Assembly (NCBI GenBank): GCA_900768435.1
Contig: CAAGCW010000015.1
Location: 35,943 to 99,942 of the forward strand
Direction: 5' to 3'
Source: an uncultured Collinsella sp.
Lineage (GTDB): Bacteria; Actinomycetota; Coriobacteriia; Coriobacteriales; Coriobacteriaceae
DNA length: 64,000 nucleotides
A program made the translations under genes and the position numbers. The notes under the pieces are model-generated. The model made no database searches. It was not told the origin of the DNA and worked only from the letters and a program-made list of their open reading frames with translations. Each line of letters opens with the position of its first letter. Positions within the stretch are counted from its first letter, which is position 1. Of the stretch, positions 1 through 7,914 are shown one piece after another.

Positions 1-115
1 CAGCCGCATCTATCTGGGTGTGCACTACGCTTCAGATGTGTTGGGCGGTTTTTGTCTGGCGTTTGTCTGGCTTGTTTTGTTTGTGTGCCTTGGCGTCAGG
101 ATTTTTGCCGTCTAG
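1..115 (+). CDS. PAP2-family phosphatase, C-terminal end only
   Basis: This is the 3' end of a gene cut by the window edge. Reading from base 2 gives 37 residues and a TAG stop at 113-115. The visible part starts with SRIYLGVHYASDV followed by GG, the third conserved motif of PAP2 acid phosphatases (SRxYLGVHxxxD), which carries a catalytic His and Asp. A hydrophobic segment follows, as expected for the last membrane helix of an integral PAP2 lipid phosphatase. Such enzymes usually dephosphorylate undecaprenyl pyrophosphate or phosphatidyl phosphates. The substrate cannot be told from this fragment. Confidence 0.75.
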   Translation, partial: SRIYLGVHYASDVLGGFCLAFVWLVLFVCLGVRIFAV

Positions 116-204
116 CTTCGAGAATGAACATCCTTCTGGATTGAACCGGGTTTTAACGCAGCCCTAAAGAGCGCGAAACAGCTCGGAAAAGCTCCCTTCG
201 TAGC

Positions 205-780
205 ATGAGTCTAACGATCGGTACCACCTACATGCACGGAAGGGTTGTGGAGACGATGGTCAACTATGGGTTTGGTATGCCGACGCGTCTTGTTGCGGAT
301 GGAGACGTGGCTCGCTGGTGCGGACGATTGGTCGCTCACTACGGTGGTACCAAGGCGCTGGTCGTCCTGGGAGGCGACAAACATACGCGTGACGAGCTCG
401 TCTCGGCGGCACTCGGCTCGCTCGATCGAGCCCTACTCGAGCGCACGCTCTTCCGCTGCGGCTCGGTTGGGGCCGACGGGGGAGACGGGCTGATTGACGA
501 GGCCGTGGCGCTGGCGACCGATGAGGGCATTGACTTTGTCCTGGCGATTGGCGATGCCGATACAGCCGGCTTTGCGCGTGAACTCGCTCGTCGCATGGCG
601 GCGCTCGATGTTGACGAGGACGGCTTTGTCCCGTATGGATGTATTGTCTCGGAGGGCAACGTGCCCGCCGCGGTTGGTGCCGGCGAGGTCCCCGTTTTTG
701 CCATCATCGCGCCCGAATTGCTGGAGGGCATCGGTTCCCCCTTGCGTGAGCTGCTCGGTAGCGTGTGCGCTGCGGCATAA
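205..780 (+). CDS. Truncated iron-containing alcohol dehydrogenase-like protein
   Basis: The 191-residue protein resembles only the N-terminal, NAD-binding half of iron-dependent alcohol dehydrogenases. It has the opening FGMPTRLV, the HYGGTKALVVLGG strand-loop and a DFVLAIGDADTAGFAR segment where active family members carry the glycine-rich GGGSxxD motif. The glycine signature is degraded here (IGDADTAG), and the C-terminal iron-ligand domain with its histidines is absent, against a usual family length near 380 residues. Catalysis is therefore unlikely. The start is uncertain: ATG 205 lacks a clear ribosome site, while ATG 256 (residue 18) has GGAG just upstream and fits family N-termini better. 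A hairpin directly after the stop ends the unit. Confidence 0.6.
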   Translation: MSLTIGTTYMHGRVVETMVNYGFGMPTRLVADGDVARWCGRLVAHYGGTKALVVLGGDKHTRDELVSAALGSLDRALLERTLFRCGSVGADGGDGLIDEAVALATDEGIDFVLAIGDADTAGFARELARRMAALDVDEDGFVPYGCIVSEGNVPAAVGAGEVPVFAIIAPELLEGIGSPLRELLGSVCAAA

Positions 781-791
781 TGCCCGCCAGG

Positions 792-855
792 AAGGGACGG
801 GTTTATTTTGGTAGGTAAAGCGTTTGACCTGCCAAAATAAACCCGTCCCTTTTTG
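792..855. repeat. REP-like palindrome of the GGGAC-GGTTTATTTTGG type
   Basis: Two 25-base arms (792-816 and 828-852, one mismatch) flank an 11-base loop and are followed by a T run. The arm contains GGGACGGGTTTATTTTGG, nearly the same as a single arm at 36215-36234. The structure could terminate the upstream gene, but the shared sequence at distant sites marks it as one member of a dispersed repeat family. Confidence 0.75.
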
Positions 856-914
856 GCAGGTCGCCGTTTGGGGGCAGATTGATAACGCTCGCTGATTGTA
901 GTCTTGACCTGCGC

Positions 915-963
915 TAGAATAGTGGCATCTGAATATCCGGGCGCGCATGGAGGTGTGCGCCCG
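915..963 (+). promoter_or_regulatory. pgi leader: -10-like TAGAAT and 9-bp GC hairpin
   Basis: TAGAAT at 915-920 resembles a -10 hexamer, with no convincing -35 at 17-18 bases. A hairpin with 9-bp arms (938-946 and 955-963, one G-U pair) lies 18 bases before the pgi start codon. It lacks a T run, so it is more likely a transcript-stabilising or translation-tuning leader structure than a terminator. Similar leader hairpins precede several other genes in this window. Confidence 0.4.
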
Positions 964-981
964 TATGCTGAGGAGGACTTT

Positions 982-2676
982 ATGGCAACTGTTGCCGCAC
1001 CTATCGACGCTACGTCGACTGCCGCTTGGAAGGCACTCGAGGCTCATCAGGAGAAGCTCGAGGCCGAGGGTATCGACCTCAAGGCCTGGTTCGCCGCCGA
1101 CGCCGAGCGTGTGAACAAGCTGAGCTTTGACGCCGGTGACCTGCACTTCGACCTGTCCAAGAACCTGGTGACCGACGAGACCGTCAAGCTGCTGTGCGAT
1201 CTTGCCCGCGAGGTGAAGCTCGAGGAGCGTCGCGACGCCATGTTCTCCGGCGAGCATATCAACACCACCGAGGACCGCGCCGTCCTGCACACCGCACTGC
1301 GCCGTCCGGCAAGCGAGAAGGGCCAGCTCATCGTTGACGGCCAGGATGTCGTCGCCGACGTGCACGAGGTCCTCGACCGCATGTATGCCTTTGCAGAGCG
1401 TGTGCGCTCCGGTGAGTGGAAGGGCGTTACCGGCAAGAAGATCGAGCACCTGGTGTCCATCGGCATCGGTGGCTCCGACCTGGGCCCGGTCATGGCTTAC
1501 GAGGCCCTGCGTCCCTATGCCGACGCCGGTATCGATTGCCGCTACATCTCCAACATCGACCCCAACGATCAGGCCGAGAAGCTCAAGGGCCTGGATCCCG
1601 AGACCACGCTCGTGATCATCGTCTCCAAGACCTTTACCACGCTCGAGACCCTCACCAACGCTCGCGAGGTCAAGACCTGGATGCTCGAGCAGCTCAAGGC
1701 CCAGGGCGCCATCGACGGTTCCGATGAGCAGAACGCCGAGGCCGTGACCATGCACTTCGTCGCCGTCTCCACCGCGCTCGATAAGGTCGAGGCCTTCGGT
1801 ATCGACCCCGCCAACGCTTTCGGTTTCTGGAACTGGGTCGGTGGCCGTTACTCCGTCGACTCCGCCGTGGGCCTGTCGCTGATCGTCGTGCTCGGCCCCG
1901 AGCGCTTCCAGCAGTTCCTCGAGGGCTTCCATGCTATCGACGAGTACTTCTGCAACACCCCGCTCGAGAACAACGCCGTCGCGCTGATGGGCCTGCTCAA
2001 CGTCTGGTACGTCAACTTCTTTGGCTCCAAGAGCCATGCCGTGCTGCCGTACAGCCAGTACCTGCACCGTTTCCCGGCCTACCTGCAGCAGCTCACCATG
2101 GAGTCCAACGGCAAGCATGTCCGCTGGGACGGCAGCGCCGTGACCTCCGACACCGGTGAGATCTTCTGGGGCGAGCCCGGCACCAACGGCCAGCATGCCT
2201 TCTACCAGCTGCTGCACCAGGGCACCGTGGTGGTCCCGGCCGATTTCATCGCCTTCGCCAACACCGCCAACCCTGCAACTGACAACGGCCAGGACGTGCA
2301 CGAGCTGTTCCTGGGCAACTTCCTGGCCCAGACCAAGGCGCTCGCCTTTGGTAAGACGGCCGACGAGGTTCGTGCTGAGGGCACGCCCGAGCAGATCGTC
2401 CCGGCCCGCTGCTTTGAGGGAAACCGTCCGACGACCTCGATCTTCGGCGACACGCTGACCCCGTTCGCGCTCGGCGAGCTCATCGCCCTGTACGAGCACA
2501 TCGTGTTTGTCGAGGGCACGGTCTGGGGCATCGACTCCTACGACCAGTGGGGTGTCGAGCTGGGCAAGCAGCTTGCCAAGCAGATCACCCCTGCCTTCCA
2601 CGACGACGCCGCCAAGGCCGAGCAGGACGCATCGACCCAGGCGCTCATCGAGTTCTACCGCGCTCATCGCAAGTAG
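982..2676 (+). CDS. pgi: Glucose-6-phosphate isomerase
   Basis: This cytoplasmic glycolytic enzyme (564 residues) interconverts glucose 6-phosphate and fructose 6-phosphate. Hallmarks are GIGGSDLGP (161-169), the phosphate-binding SKTFTTLET (215-223), the family signature VGGRYSVDSAVG (from 286), the catalytic Glu in MESNGK (about 374), His405 in GTNGQHAF and Lys529 in VELGK. The start at 982 follows AGGAGG at a good distance; a TTG 26 codons upstream has no ribosome site and would include the leader hairpin. It is a single-gene unit with a strong terminator. A 744-codon antisense frame is a codon-bias shadow. Confidence 0.97.
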   Translation: MATVAAPIDATSTAAWKALEAHQEKLEAEGIDLKAWFAADAERVNKLSFDAGDLHFDLSKNLVTDETVKLLCDLAREVKLEERRDAMFSGEHINTTEDRAVLHTALRRPASEKGQLIVDGQDVVADVHEVLDRMYAFAERVRSGEWKGVTGKKIEHLVSIGIGGSDLGPVMAYEALRPYADAGIDCRYISNIDPNDQAEKLKGLDPETTLVIIVSKTFTTLETLTNAREVKTWMLEQLKAQGAIDGSDEQNAEAVTMHFVAVSTALDKVEAFGIDPANAFGFWNWVGGRYSVDSAVGLSLIVVLGPERFQQFLEGFHAIDEYFCNTPLENNAVALMGLLNVWYVNFFGSKSHAVLPYSQYLHRFPAYLQQLTMESNGKHVRWDGSAVTSDTGEIFWGEPGTNGQHAFYQLLHQGTVVVPADFIAFANTANPATDNGQDVHELFLGNFLAQTKALAFGKTADEVRAEGTPEQIVPARCFEGNRPTTSIFGDTLTPFALGELIALYEHIVFVEGTVWGIDSYDQWGVELGKQLAKQITPAFHDDAAKAEQDASTQALIEFYRAHRK

Positions 2677-2707
2677 TCACTGCTGCTGACGCATCGTGCC
2701 TTATTCA

Positions 2708-2745
2708 GGGGCCCGTATCCCATCGGATGCGGGCCCCTTTGCTTT
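2708..2745 (+). terminator. Intrinsic terminator of pgi
   Basis: A GC stem GGGGCCCG/CGGGCCCC (2708-2715 and 2730-2737), extended by TATCC/GGATG, is followed by TTT and GCTTT. It starts 31 bases after the pgi stop. Confidence 0.8.
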
Positions 2746-2813
2746 GCCGTGGCCCCGGCGCGCGGTCTTTGTGGAACATCGCCGGGGCGCCGCGCGCTGC
2801 GAGAACCCTGCGC

Positions 2814-4118
2814 CTAGATCTCGGCCTCCGCATGGCCTCGCTGCGCCTCGGGCAGCTCCCCGTAGAGCGGATGGTCTTCGAGCCTAAAGCGCTCGACCTG
2901 TTCGGGAGTGCGACCGCGTACAAAGAGCCACGAGCGATCGATCGGCGTCGCCATGAGCGTGCTGGGCAGCGCGTCGGCGCGGTCGGAAAACACCCGGGCG
3001 CTCTCGGGGTCCTGGAACGCCAGCACCAGATGCGTGTCGCAGTTGCCCATGATGGAGTGTGCACGCGCCTCGCCATAGAGCGCATCGAGTTGATTGGTCG
3101 ACTGCAGCAGCAGCGTTGCCCAGATGTTGCGGCTTCGGATAATCGAGAGCACGTTGTCGATCTGGGGGATCTGCAGATTTGCGAAGTCATCGAGCATGAA
3201 GCGCACGGGCACGGGCAGGCTGCCGTTAGGCTGCCTATCGGCTTCGCGAATGAGGCCCATAAACGCCTGCGTAATAAAGAGGCCGGTCAGCGGATCGAGA
3301 TTGCGGTCAATATCGCTCACGGTTACAAACAGGGCACAGGGAGCGTGACCCATGGAGGCGAAGTCCACCTGGCGGGGGTCGCGATAGAGCTGTTCCGCGC
3401 CGTCGAATCCCAGGCACATGACCTTTTCGGCAAGAATGCCGACGATGCTTGCGTGCATGCGCTCGGCATTTTGCGTAATGGCGTAACGCCGCCATAGCGA
3501 GAGGGCATAGCTTTGGGGGTCGGTCGTGATCAGGTCGTCAAACAATCGGCCCGTGGCTCCGTCCTGCAGGTGCTCGATCAGCTTGATGACCGAGCTGAGC
3601 GTCTGCTCGTTGGCGGGCAGCTGTTCGGTGACGTAGGCAATAAGACACGACAGCAGGTTTGCCGCCGCATGATCCCAAAAAGGCTGGTTGTTGTCCTCGA
3701 TGGGGCAGATGGCCTTTGCTACCGAGAGGATGTCCTGTTGGTTAGGCCTGCCGTCCGCCTTGCGACGAATGTGCGCCAGGGGGTTGTAGCCGCAACGCTC
3801 GACGCCGTGCGCAAGGACCGGAGAGGTGCTGAGATCGGCGAAGTTGAGGCATTGCACAAGGTAGCCGTGGGCTGCCAGCACAGGTCCCACCTCGCGACAG
3901 AGCGTGCCTTTGGTGTCGAGCACGATATAGCTTGCGTTCATCTGCAGCAGGTTGGGCTTGAGGACGTTTCGGGTCTTGCCGGCTCCCGAGGGGCCGATCA
4001 CAAGCGCGTTGTTGTTGAGTCCCGTTTGGCGTGTGTCGCAAGATAGCGTTCGATTTTTGGCGAGGATGGTGAGCGAGGGGAGCTCAGATGCGGCGAAGCG
4101 ATTGGCGAGGTTAGACAT
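2814..4118 (-). CDS. VirD4/TraG-like coupling ATPase without membrane anchor
   Basis: This 434-residue P-loop ATPase belongs to the type IV coupling protein (VirD4/TraG) family, which feeds DNA or protein substrates to conjugation machines. Walker A is GPSGAGKT (42-49) and Walker B is FMLDD (307-311), followed by the sensor-like LLLQSTNQLDALYG (336-349). Usual family members have two N-terminal membrane helices and exceed 550 residues. This one starts directly before the nucleotide-binding core and looks soluble. The start at 4118 follows AGGAGGA; an upstream in-frame extension runs through the clpP-like gene and is not real. Its first 8 bases overlap that gene, so the two are translationally coupled. 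No relaxase or other conjugation gene is nearby. Confidence 0.85.
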   Translation of the reverse strand: MSNLANRFAASELPSLTILAKNRTLSCDTRQTGLNNNALVIGPSGAGKTRNVLKPNLLQMNASYIVLDTKGTLCREVGPVLAAHGYLVQCLNFADLSTSPVLAHGVERCGYNPLAHIRRKADGRPNQQDILSVAKAICPIEDNNQPFWDHAAANLLSCLIAYVTEQLPANEQTLSSVIKLIEHLQDGATGRLFDDLITTDPQSYALSLWRRYAITQNAERMHASIVGILAEKVMCLGFDGAEQLYRDPRQVDFASMGHAPCALFVTVSDIDRNLDPLTGLFITQAFMGLIREADRQPNGSLPVPVRFMLDDFANLQIPQIDNVLSIIRSRNIWATLLLQSTNQLDALYGEARAHSIMGNCDTHLVLAFQDPESARVFSDRADALPSTLMATPIDRSWLFVRGRTPEQVERFRLEDHPLYGELPEAQRGHAEAEI

Positions 4119-4728
4119 TGGCGTCCTCCTTGGTGGTCGAAAGGATTTCGTGGGCGAAGCCGAGCTCAACGGCGCGCTCGGCCGAAAGGTAGGTGTCTTT
4201 TGCGGTGAGGGACTGGATGCGCTTGGGCGAGAGGCCGCTGCGCTCCGAGAGAATCTGCGTGAGGGTCTTGCGAGTCTGCATAAGGCGCCGGCTGGTTTCC
4301 TGCAGCGCAAGTGCCGAGCCTCCTGCCCCCTGCGGGATCAACGGGTCGTGAATCATGAGTTCTGCATGGGGTGCCATGCGGCGATCGTCACCGCCCATAA
4401 AAATCACGGCGCCCATGGACGCGGCGAATTCCAGACAGACGGTGTGGATGGGGCAGGATGCGAGGCGCATGGCGTCATAGATCGCAAGGCCCGATCGCAC
4501 GCTTCCGCCGGTGCTGGCGACAAATATGGTGATGGGTCGGCAGGGGTCGGTGGCATCGAGCAGGCGGATCTGCTGACACAGGTCGTGGGCCATCGGGGTT
4601 TCGATGTTTCCCATGACGGAGAGCTCGCGACGGGCGAGCATCTCATCGTAAATGCTGGTGAGCGTGATACCTCGGGCGGATTCACGCATGGTGAGGGGGC
4701 TGATGATGGGAGAATGATTGGTGTCCAT
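4111..4728 (-). CDS. ClpP-like serine protease subunit
   Basis: This is a 205-residue homologue of the Clp proteolytic subunit. The catalytic triad can be placed by motif as Ser104 in FAASMGAV, His127 in MIHDPL and Asp178 in AKDTYLSAERAVELG. The substrate-groove sequence FVASTGGSV and the ALQETSRRL helix also fit. Length matches the family, so it is probably active. Its setting is atypical: no clpX or clpA is adjacent, and the next gene, overlapping by 8 bases, is a VirD4-like ATPase. It may be an accessory ClpP from a mobile element rather than the housekeeping enzyme. The start ATG at 4728 follows GGAG at a suitable distance. Confidence 0.88.
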   Translation of the reverse strand: MDTNHSPIISPLTMRESARGITLTSIYDEMLARRELSVMGNIETPMAHDLCQQIRLLDATDPCRPITIFVASTGGSVRSGLAIYDAMRLASCPIHTVCLEFAASMGAVIFMGGDDRRMAPHAELMIHDPLIPQGAGGSALALQETSRRLMQTRKTLTQILSERSGLSPKRIQSLTAKDTYLSAERAVELGFAHEILSTTKEDANV

Positions 4729-4791
4729 GAGGACTCCTTTCTGTTGGTTGTGTTGTGGAATAGGATTGTTGCCCGCGGAGGGGCTGGCGGG

Positions 4792-5682
4792 CTACAGGGT
4801 TCGTCCGAGTCTGAGATCGAGCTCGGTTGTGGGGCGGGCTGCCTGTTCGTGCGGCTCGCAAGCGCCAAGGGCTCCAAAGCGATGGAGCGTTGCGGCGGGC
4901 GTGGTGTAGGCGAGCCGCAGCTGATGCTCGACAGGGGCACATCCGTCATTTTTGTAATGAGCCGCGTAGTACTGCGCGATGCTGGCGTTCATCTCGCTGC
5001 CATTGCGATGGCGCTCAAACTGGCGTCTGCAGGTCTCGATGATCTTTGCTACCGACTTGGGTGCCGTCGCGGGAACAAGGGCGAGATAGCCCTCAAATAG
5101 CTCGTTGATGCTCAGGAGGCACAGCAGGTCGATCAGCGTCCTTATGGCTGCTCCCTCGGCGGAAAAGTGCGTGGTCATGCGGTTATATCGGTTGCGGTCG
5201 ACGATGGCCGCATGGGGTCTTGGAGTTTTCTGCCCCGTGGTCCCGGGCTTTTGCCGCGCCAGTGTATTGAGCTCGACGTTGCAGCGCTTGAGGCCGTCCA
5301 ACGGAAGGAACAGTGCGGTGCGCAGGGTGTTCCGCTTGCTTTCGAGTTCATGACGCTCGTCGGGTTCCCATTCGAGCTTGAGTTTCGTGTCGAGCGCCGT
5401 AAGCATATGGGCTAGGCAGCCTACGGTAAGAACGTACGAATCGTTGTCGCGTTTTGGGGCATAGGGGTCTGTCAGCTTGCGAATGTCGGGGTCGCCCATG
5501 ATTTTTGTGCAGCGCTTCAGCAGTTGAGGGTGGTCGGCCAAGAGCGTCGCGAGCGGTAGCGACGCGTAGTTCTTGATGGTCGCGGCGGCAAAGGCGGCGT
5601 CATATTCGTTTGCATATGCTCGCTCAATGCGGGCATCCAGAATGCTTTTCTGATCGCCGTCTTCAGCGTGGTGGTTTGTCAT
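4792..5682 (-). CDS. Hypothetical protein, first gene of the ClpP/VirD4-like trio
   Basis: I do not recognise this 296-residue protein. It is charged and probably soluble, with predicted helical stretches (for example DARIERAYANEYDAAFAAATIKN cut short here, and the LIDLLCLLSINELFEGYLAL region near residue 190) and no signal peptide or membrane segment. The start at 5682 (MTNHHAEDG) has GGAGA upstream. The reading frame stays open a further 52 codons, but that part is rich in His, Gln and Asn and has no ribosome site. It lies 63 bases upstream of the clpP-like gene on the same strand and is probably co-transcribed with it and the VirD4-like gene, so it may be a substrate, adaptor or regulator of that pair. 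Confidence 0.6.
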   Translation of the reverse strand: MTNHHAEDGDQKSILDARIERAYANEYDAAFAAATIKNYASLPLATLLADHPQLLKRCTKIMGDPDIRKLTDPYAPKRDNDSYVLTVGCLAHMLTALDTKLKLEWEPDERHELESKRNTLRTALFLPLDGLKRCNVELNTLARQKPGTTGQKTPRPHAAIVDRNRYNRMTTHFSAEGAAIRTLIDLLCLLSINELFEGYLALVPATAPKSVAKIIETCRRQFERHRNGSEMNASIAQYYAAHYKNDGCAPVEHQLRLAYTTPAATLHRFGALGACEPHEQAARPTTELDLRLGRTL

Positions 5683-6288
5683 AGCTTCTCCAATCGGTTG
5701 ATGTTCGTGCTGTTTGTTGATGTGTTGGTTGTCGTGAGTGATGTGCTTGCCGTGGGTGATTTGCTGACGTTGGGGTGCTATGCGGTTTTCAATGAGCCCG
5801 TGAGGCAGTTGCTGCAGGGGCGGGATGGAACGGCCCACGCAAGGCGGAAGGCATCGTGCTCAAAATCGAGACAGCAATGCCCTGGGTGCCTCACATGTGG
5901 CAGTTACCTCATTAAGTTGTCATTGCGTTTGGGGCTGTACTTTGCCGATCTTCCTTCTCTTAAACGCTGAAAACTGAAACTGAATATGCTCGATCAAACG
6001 ATGACCACCGGAGCGGTCATCTTTAAAGTACGTTGGGTTTTCCGATTTGACAAGAACAAATTTTGAAATTCTTTTCTACGGGATGAAATGAGGTCGGTGA
6101 GGCGACCGCGTTTGGCGTCGTCAGCTTTGTATGTGGTGGCTCGGCGTATGGGACGGAGCGATTGCGCCCCACGGCTACACACTGTCCATGTTTGGGACAA
6201 TATGGCTTTTTATCCGTTGCAGACAGAGCTGCAGTAGGCGTTCTGTATGATGACTCAGACAAGGTTGTTCAATGACAGGGAGGCATAT
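5683..6288. other. Gene-free region of about 600 bp
   Basis: No convincing gene is seen. The left part (5690-5840) is a T/G-rich, low-complexity extension of the upstream reading frame. The middle (5930-6090) is richer in A and T than its surroundings and holds a small dyad TGACCACCGGAGCGGTCA near 6001-6018. The right end carries the GGGAGG ribosome site of the next gene. Base composition unlike the flanks suggests the edge of an inserted segment; I see no clear flanking repeat or integrase. Confidence 0.4.
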
Positions 6289-7131
6289 ATGGCAATCAAA
6301 GCCATCGCAATGGATATCGACGGTACGCTCACCAACGACCAGAAGGTCATCAGCCCGCGTACGCGCGAGAAGCTGCTCGCGGCGCAGGAGTCGGGCATTA
6401 AGCTCATCTTGGCTTCGGGCCGTCCCGCATGGGGGCTGCACGCCTTGGCGCAAGAGCTCGACCTTCAAAACCATGACGGTTTGCTGGTGGCCTTTAACGG
6501 CGCACACGTCGTCGATGCCCAGACCGACGAGGTGCTGTTCGATCAGGCTATGCCTGCCGACGAATTGCATCGCCTGATTGATCACCTGCGTAATTTTGAC
6601 GTGATCCCTATGATTTCGCTCGGTCGCGATTTGCACGTCGAGGACTCGTACCATTGCATGATCACGCTGCCTGACGGCTCGCAGAAGAATATCGTCAAGT
6701 ATGAGCGCGACGCGTGCGATCTTAAGATTCGCGAGGTGGAGAGCCTGCATGAGGTCGCTGATGCTTATCCCGTGGACAAGCTGCTGACGGCGGGCGATCC
6801 GGCCTACCTGCAGGCGCATTACGAGGAGATGTATGCGCCCTTTAAGCAGACGCTTTCGGGCATGTTTACGGCCGACTGGTACTTTGAGTACACGGCGCCC
6901 GGTATCGACAAGGCCCGCGCACTCGAGGGTGCCCTGCCTAAGCTCGGCATCGATGCCAGTGAGGTCGTATCGTTTGGCGACGGCCAGAACGACAAGTCCA
7001 TGATTGAGTGGGCCGGCACCGGTGTTGCCATGGGCAACGCGGTTGACGAGGTTAAGGCCGTGGCCCAGATGGTGACCGCCAATAACAATGAAGACGGTAT
7101 TGCGGTGGCGCTGGATAAGCTGCTGGGTTAG
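6289..7131 (+). CDS. Cof-type HAD-superfamily phosphatase
   Basis: This 280-residue protein is a type IIB HAD hydrolase of the Cof family, which dephosphorylates sugar phosphates and similar small metabolites in the cytoplasm. Motif I is AMDIDGTLT with both catalytic Asp, motif II is ILASGRP, the conserved Lys sits near GIDKARAL, and motif IV is FGDGQND. The cap domain lies between about residues 85 and 190. The start at 6289 follows GGGAGG; 14 codons of upstream open frame lack a ribosome site. It is followed by a terminator and then a second, unrelated HAD gene. The substrate cannot be predicted. Confidence 0.9.
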   Translation: MAIKAIAMDIDGTLTNDQKVISPRTREKLLAAQESGIKLILASGRPAWGLHALAQELDLQNHDGLLVAFNGAHVVDAQTDEVLFDQAMPADELHRLIDHLRNFDVIPMISLGRDLHVEDSYHCMITLPDGSQKNIVKYERDACDLKIREVESLHEVADAYPVDKLLTAGDPAYLQAHYEEMYAPFKQTLSGMFTADWYFEYTAPGIDKARALEGALPKLGIDASEVVSFGDGQNDKSMIEWAGTGVAMGNAVDEVKAVAQMVTANNNEDGIAVALDKLLG

Positions 7132-7153
7132 AATCGCCGATAATGCATGGTTC

Positions 7154-7179
7154 GGGCGCCTGCTTACAGGCGCCCTTTT
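7154..7179 (+). terminator. Intrinsic terminator after the Cof-type gene
   Basis: Perfect 9-bp arms GGGCGCCTG/CAGGCGCCC (7154-7162 and 7167-7175) with a CTTA loop are followed by TTTT. It lies within the upstream open extension of the next gene, which supports the later GTG start for that gene. Confidence 0.85.
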
Positions 7180-7194
7180 GTTAGGGAGGGTGCC

Positions 7195-7854
7195 GTGTCC
7201 GCATTTCCGTTCGACGCCGTTATCTTTGACATGGACGGCGTCATTGTCGATACCGAGTATTACTACCTGGGCGAGACTGCCGCGTTTGCCAAGGAGCTTG
7301 GGCTTAACCTGACTCAAGAGGAGTTGAATGGGCAGGTCGGTACCTCGCATCAGTTCTTCCTGCATATGTTGGTCGATTGGTTTGAGCGCGCCGGTAAGGG
7401 GCATTTCACTGGCGAGGAAGCGTTGGCCCGTTGGGACGAGTGGGCGCATGAGCGTCCGCGCGACTATCAGGCTTTGATTAACCCAGGCGCCGTGGATACG
7501 ATTCGAGAGCTGCCGCGCCGCGGCGTTCGCGTGGCGCTTGCCAGCTCGTCTCCCATGGATAGCATCGAGGAAGTGCTCAACGCATGCGGGCTGTCGGATG
7601 CCTTTGAGTATGTGGTGAGCGGCGAGCAGTTTAAGGAGAGCAAGCCCGAGCCCGACATCTACCTGCATGCGCTGGACCTGCTGGGGCTGCCCGCGAATCG
7701 CTGCTGCTGCGTTGAGGATTCGGTGCCTGGCATCACTGCCGGCAAGCGAGCCGGCCTGACAGTCATTGCCAAGCGCGAGGAGCGCTTTGGCTTTAGTCAG
7801 GACGCCGCGGACAAGATCATCGATCGGCTGCCGGACCTGCTGGAACTCGCGTAG
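7195..7854 (+). CDS. HAD-IA hydrolase, beta-phosphoglucomutase-like
   Basis: This 219-residue protein has the subfamily IA HAD pattern: IFDMDGVIVDTE (motif I), ALASSSP (motif II), the Lys in FKESKPEPDIY, and EDSVPGITAGKRAG (motif IV). DMDGVI(V/L)DTE and SKPxPDIY are typical of beta-phosphoglucomutase, phosphatase and phosphonatase relatives acting on hexose phosphates. A GTG start at 7195 follows AGGGAGGG. The longer in-frame start at 7147 would include the terminator hairpin of the preceding gene and is rejected. No phosphorylase or other sugar gene is adjacent, although a sugar kinase follows on the same strand, so the exact substrate is open. Confidence 0.88.
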   Translation: MSAFPFDAVIFDMDGVIVDTEYYYLGETAAFAKELGLNLTQEELNGQVGTSHQFFLHMLVDWFERAGKGHFTGEEALARWDEWAHERPRDYQALINPGAVDTIRELPRRGVRVALASSSPMDSIEEVLNACGLSDAFEYVVSGEQFKESKPEPDIYLHALDLLGLPANRCCCVEDSVPGITAGKRAGLTVIAKREERFGFSQDAADKIIDRLPDLLELA

Positions 7855-7866
7855 ATCTTGGGCGGT

Positions 7867-7883
7867 ACTGTTGTCACAACAGT
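7867..7883. promoter_or_regulatory. Operator-like perfect palindrome before the sugar kinase
   Basis: ACTGTTGT-C-ACAACAGT is a perfect 8+1+8 palindrome lying 32 bases before the kinase start. Size and symmetry fit a dimeric regulator such as a GntR- or LacI-type repressor. No regulator gene is adjacent. Confidence 0.6.
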
Positions 7884-7914
7884 GGTTCCGTTGGCATAAG
7901 AGAGGGGCGGCGCT

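Noticed and set aside
433..2667. 744-codon minus-strand frame across pgi
   Set aside because: It is antisense to a certain pgi gene, has no family resemblance, and arises from strong third-position GC bias.
5683..6288. tRNA or integration site that would explain the ClpP/VirD4-like segment
   Set aside because: I could not find a cloverleaf, a flanking direct repeat or an integrase gene.
7147..7194. Longer N-terminus for the HAD-IA gene
   Set aside because: It would begin before the terminator of the preceding gene; GTG 7195 has AGGGAGGG and fits the family.
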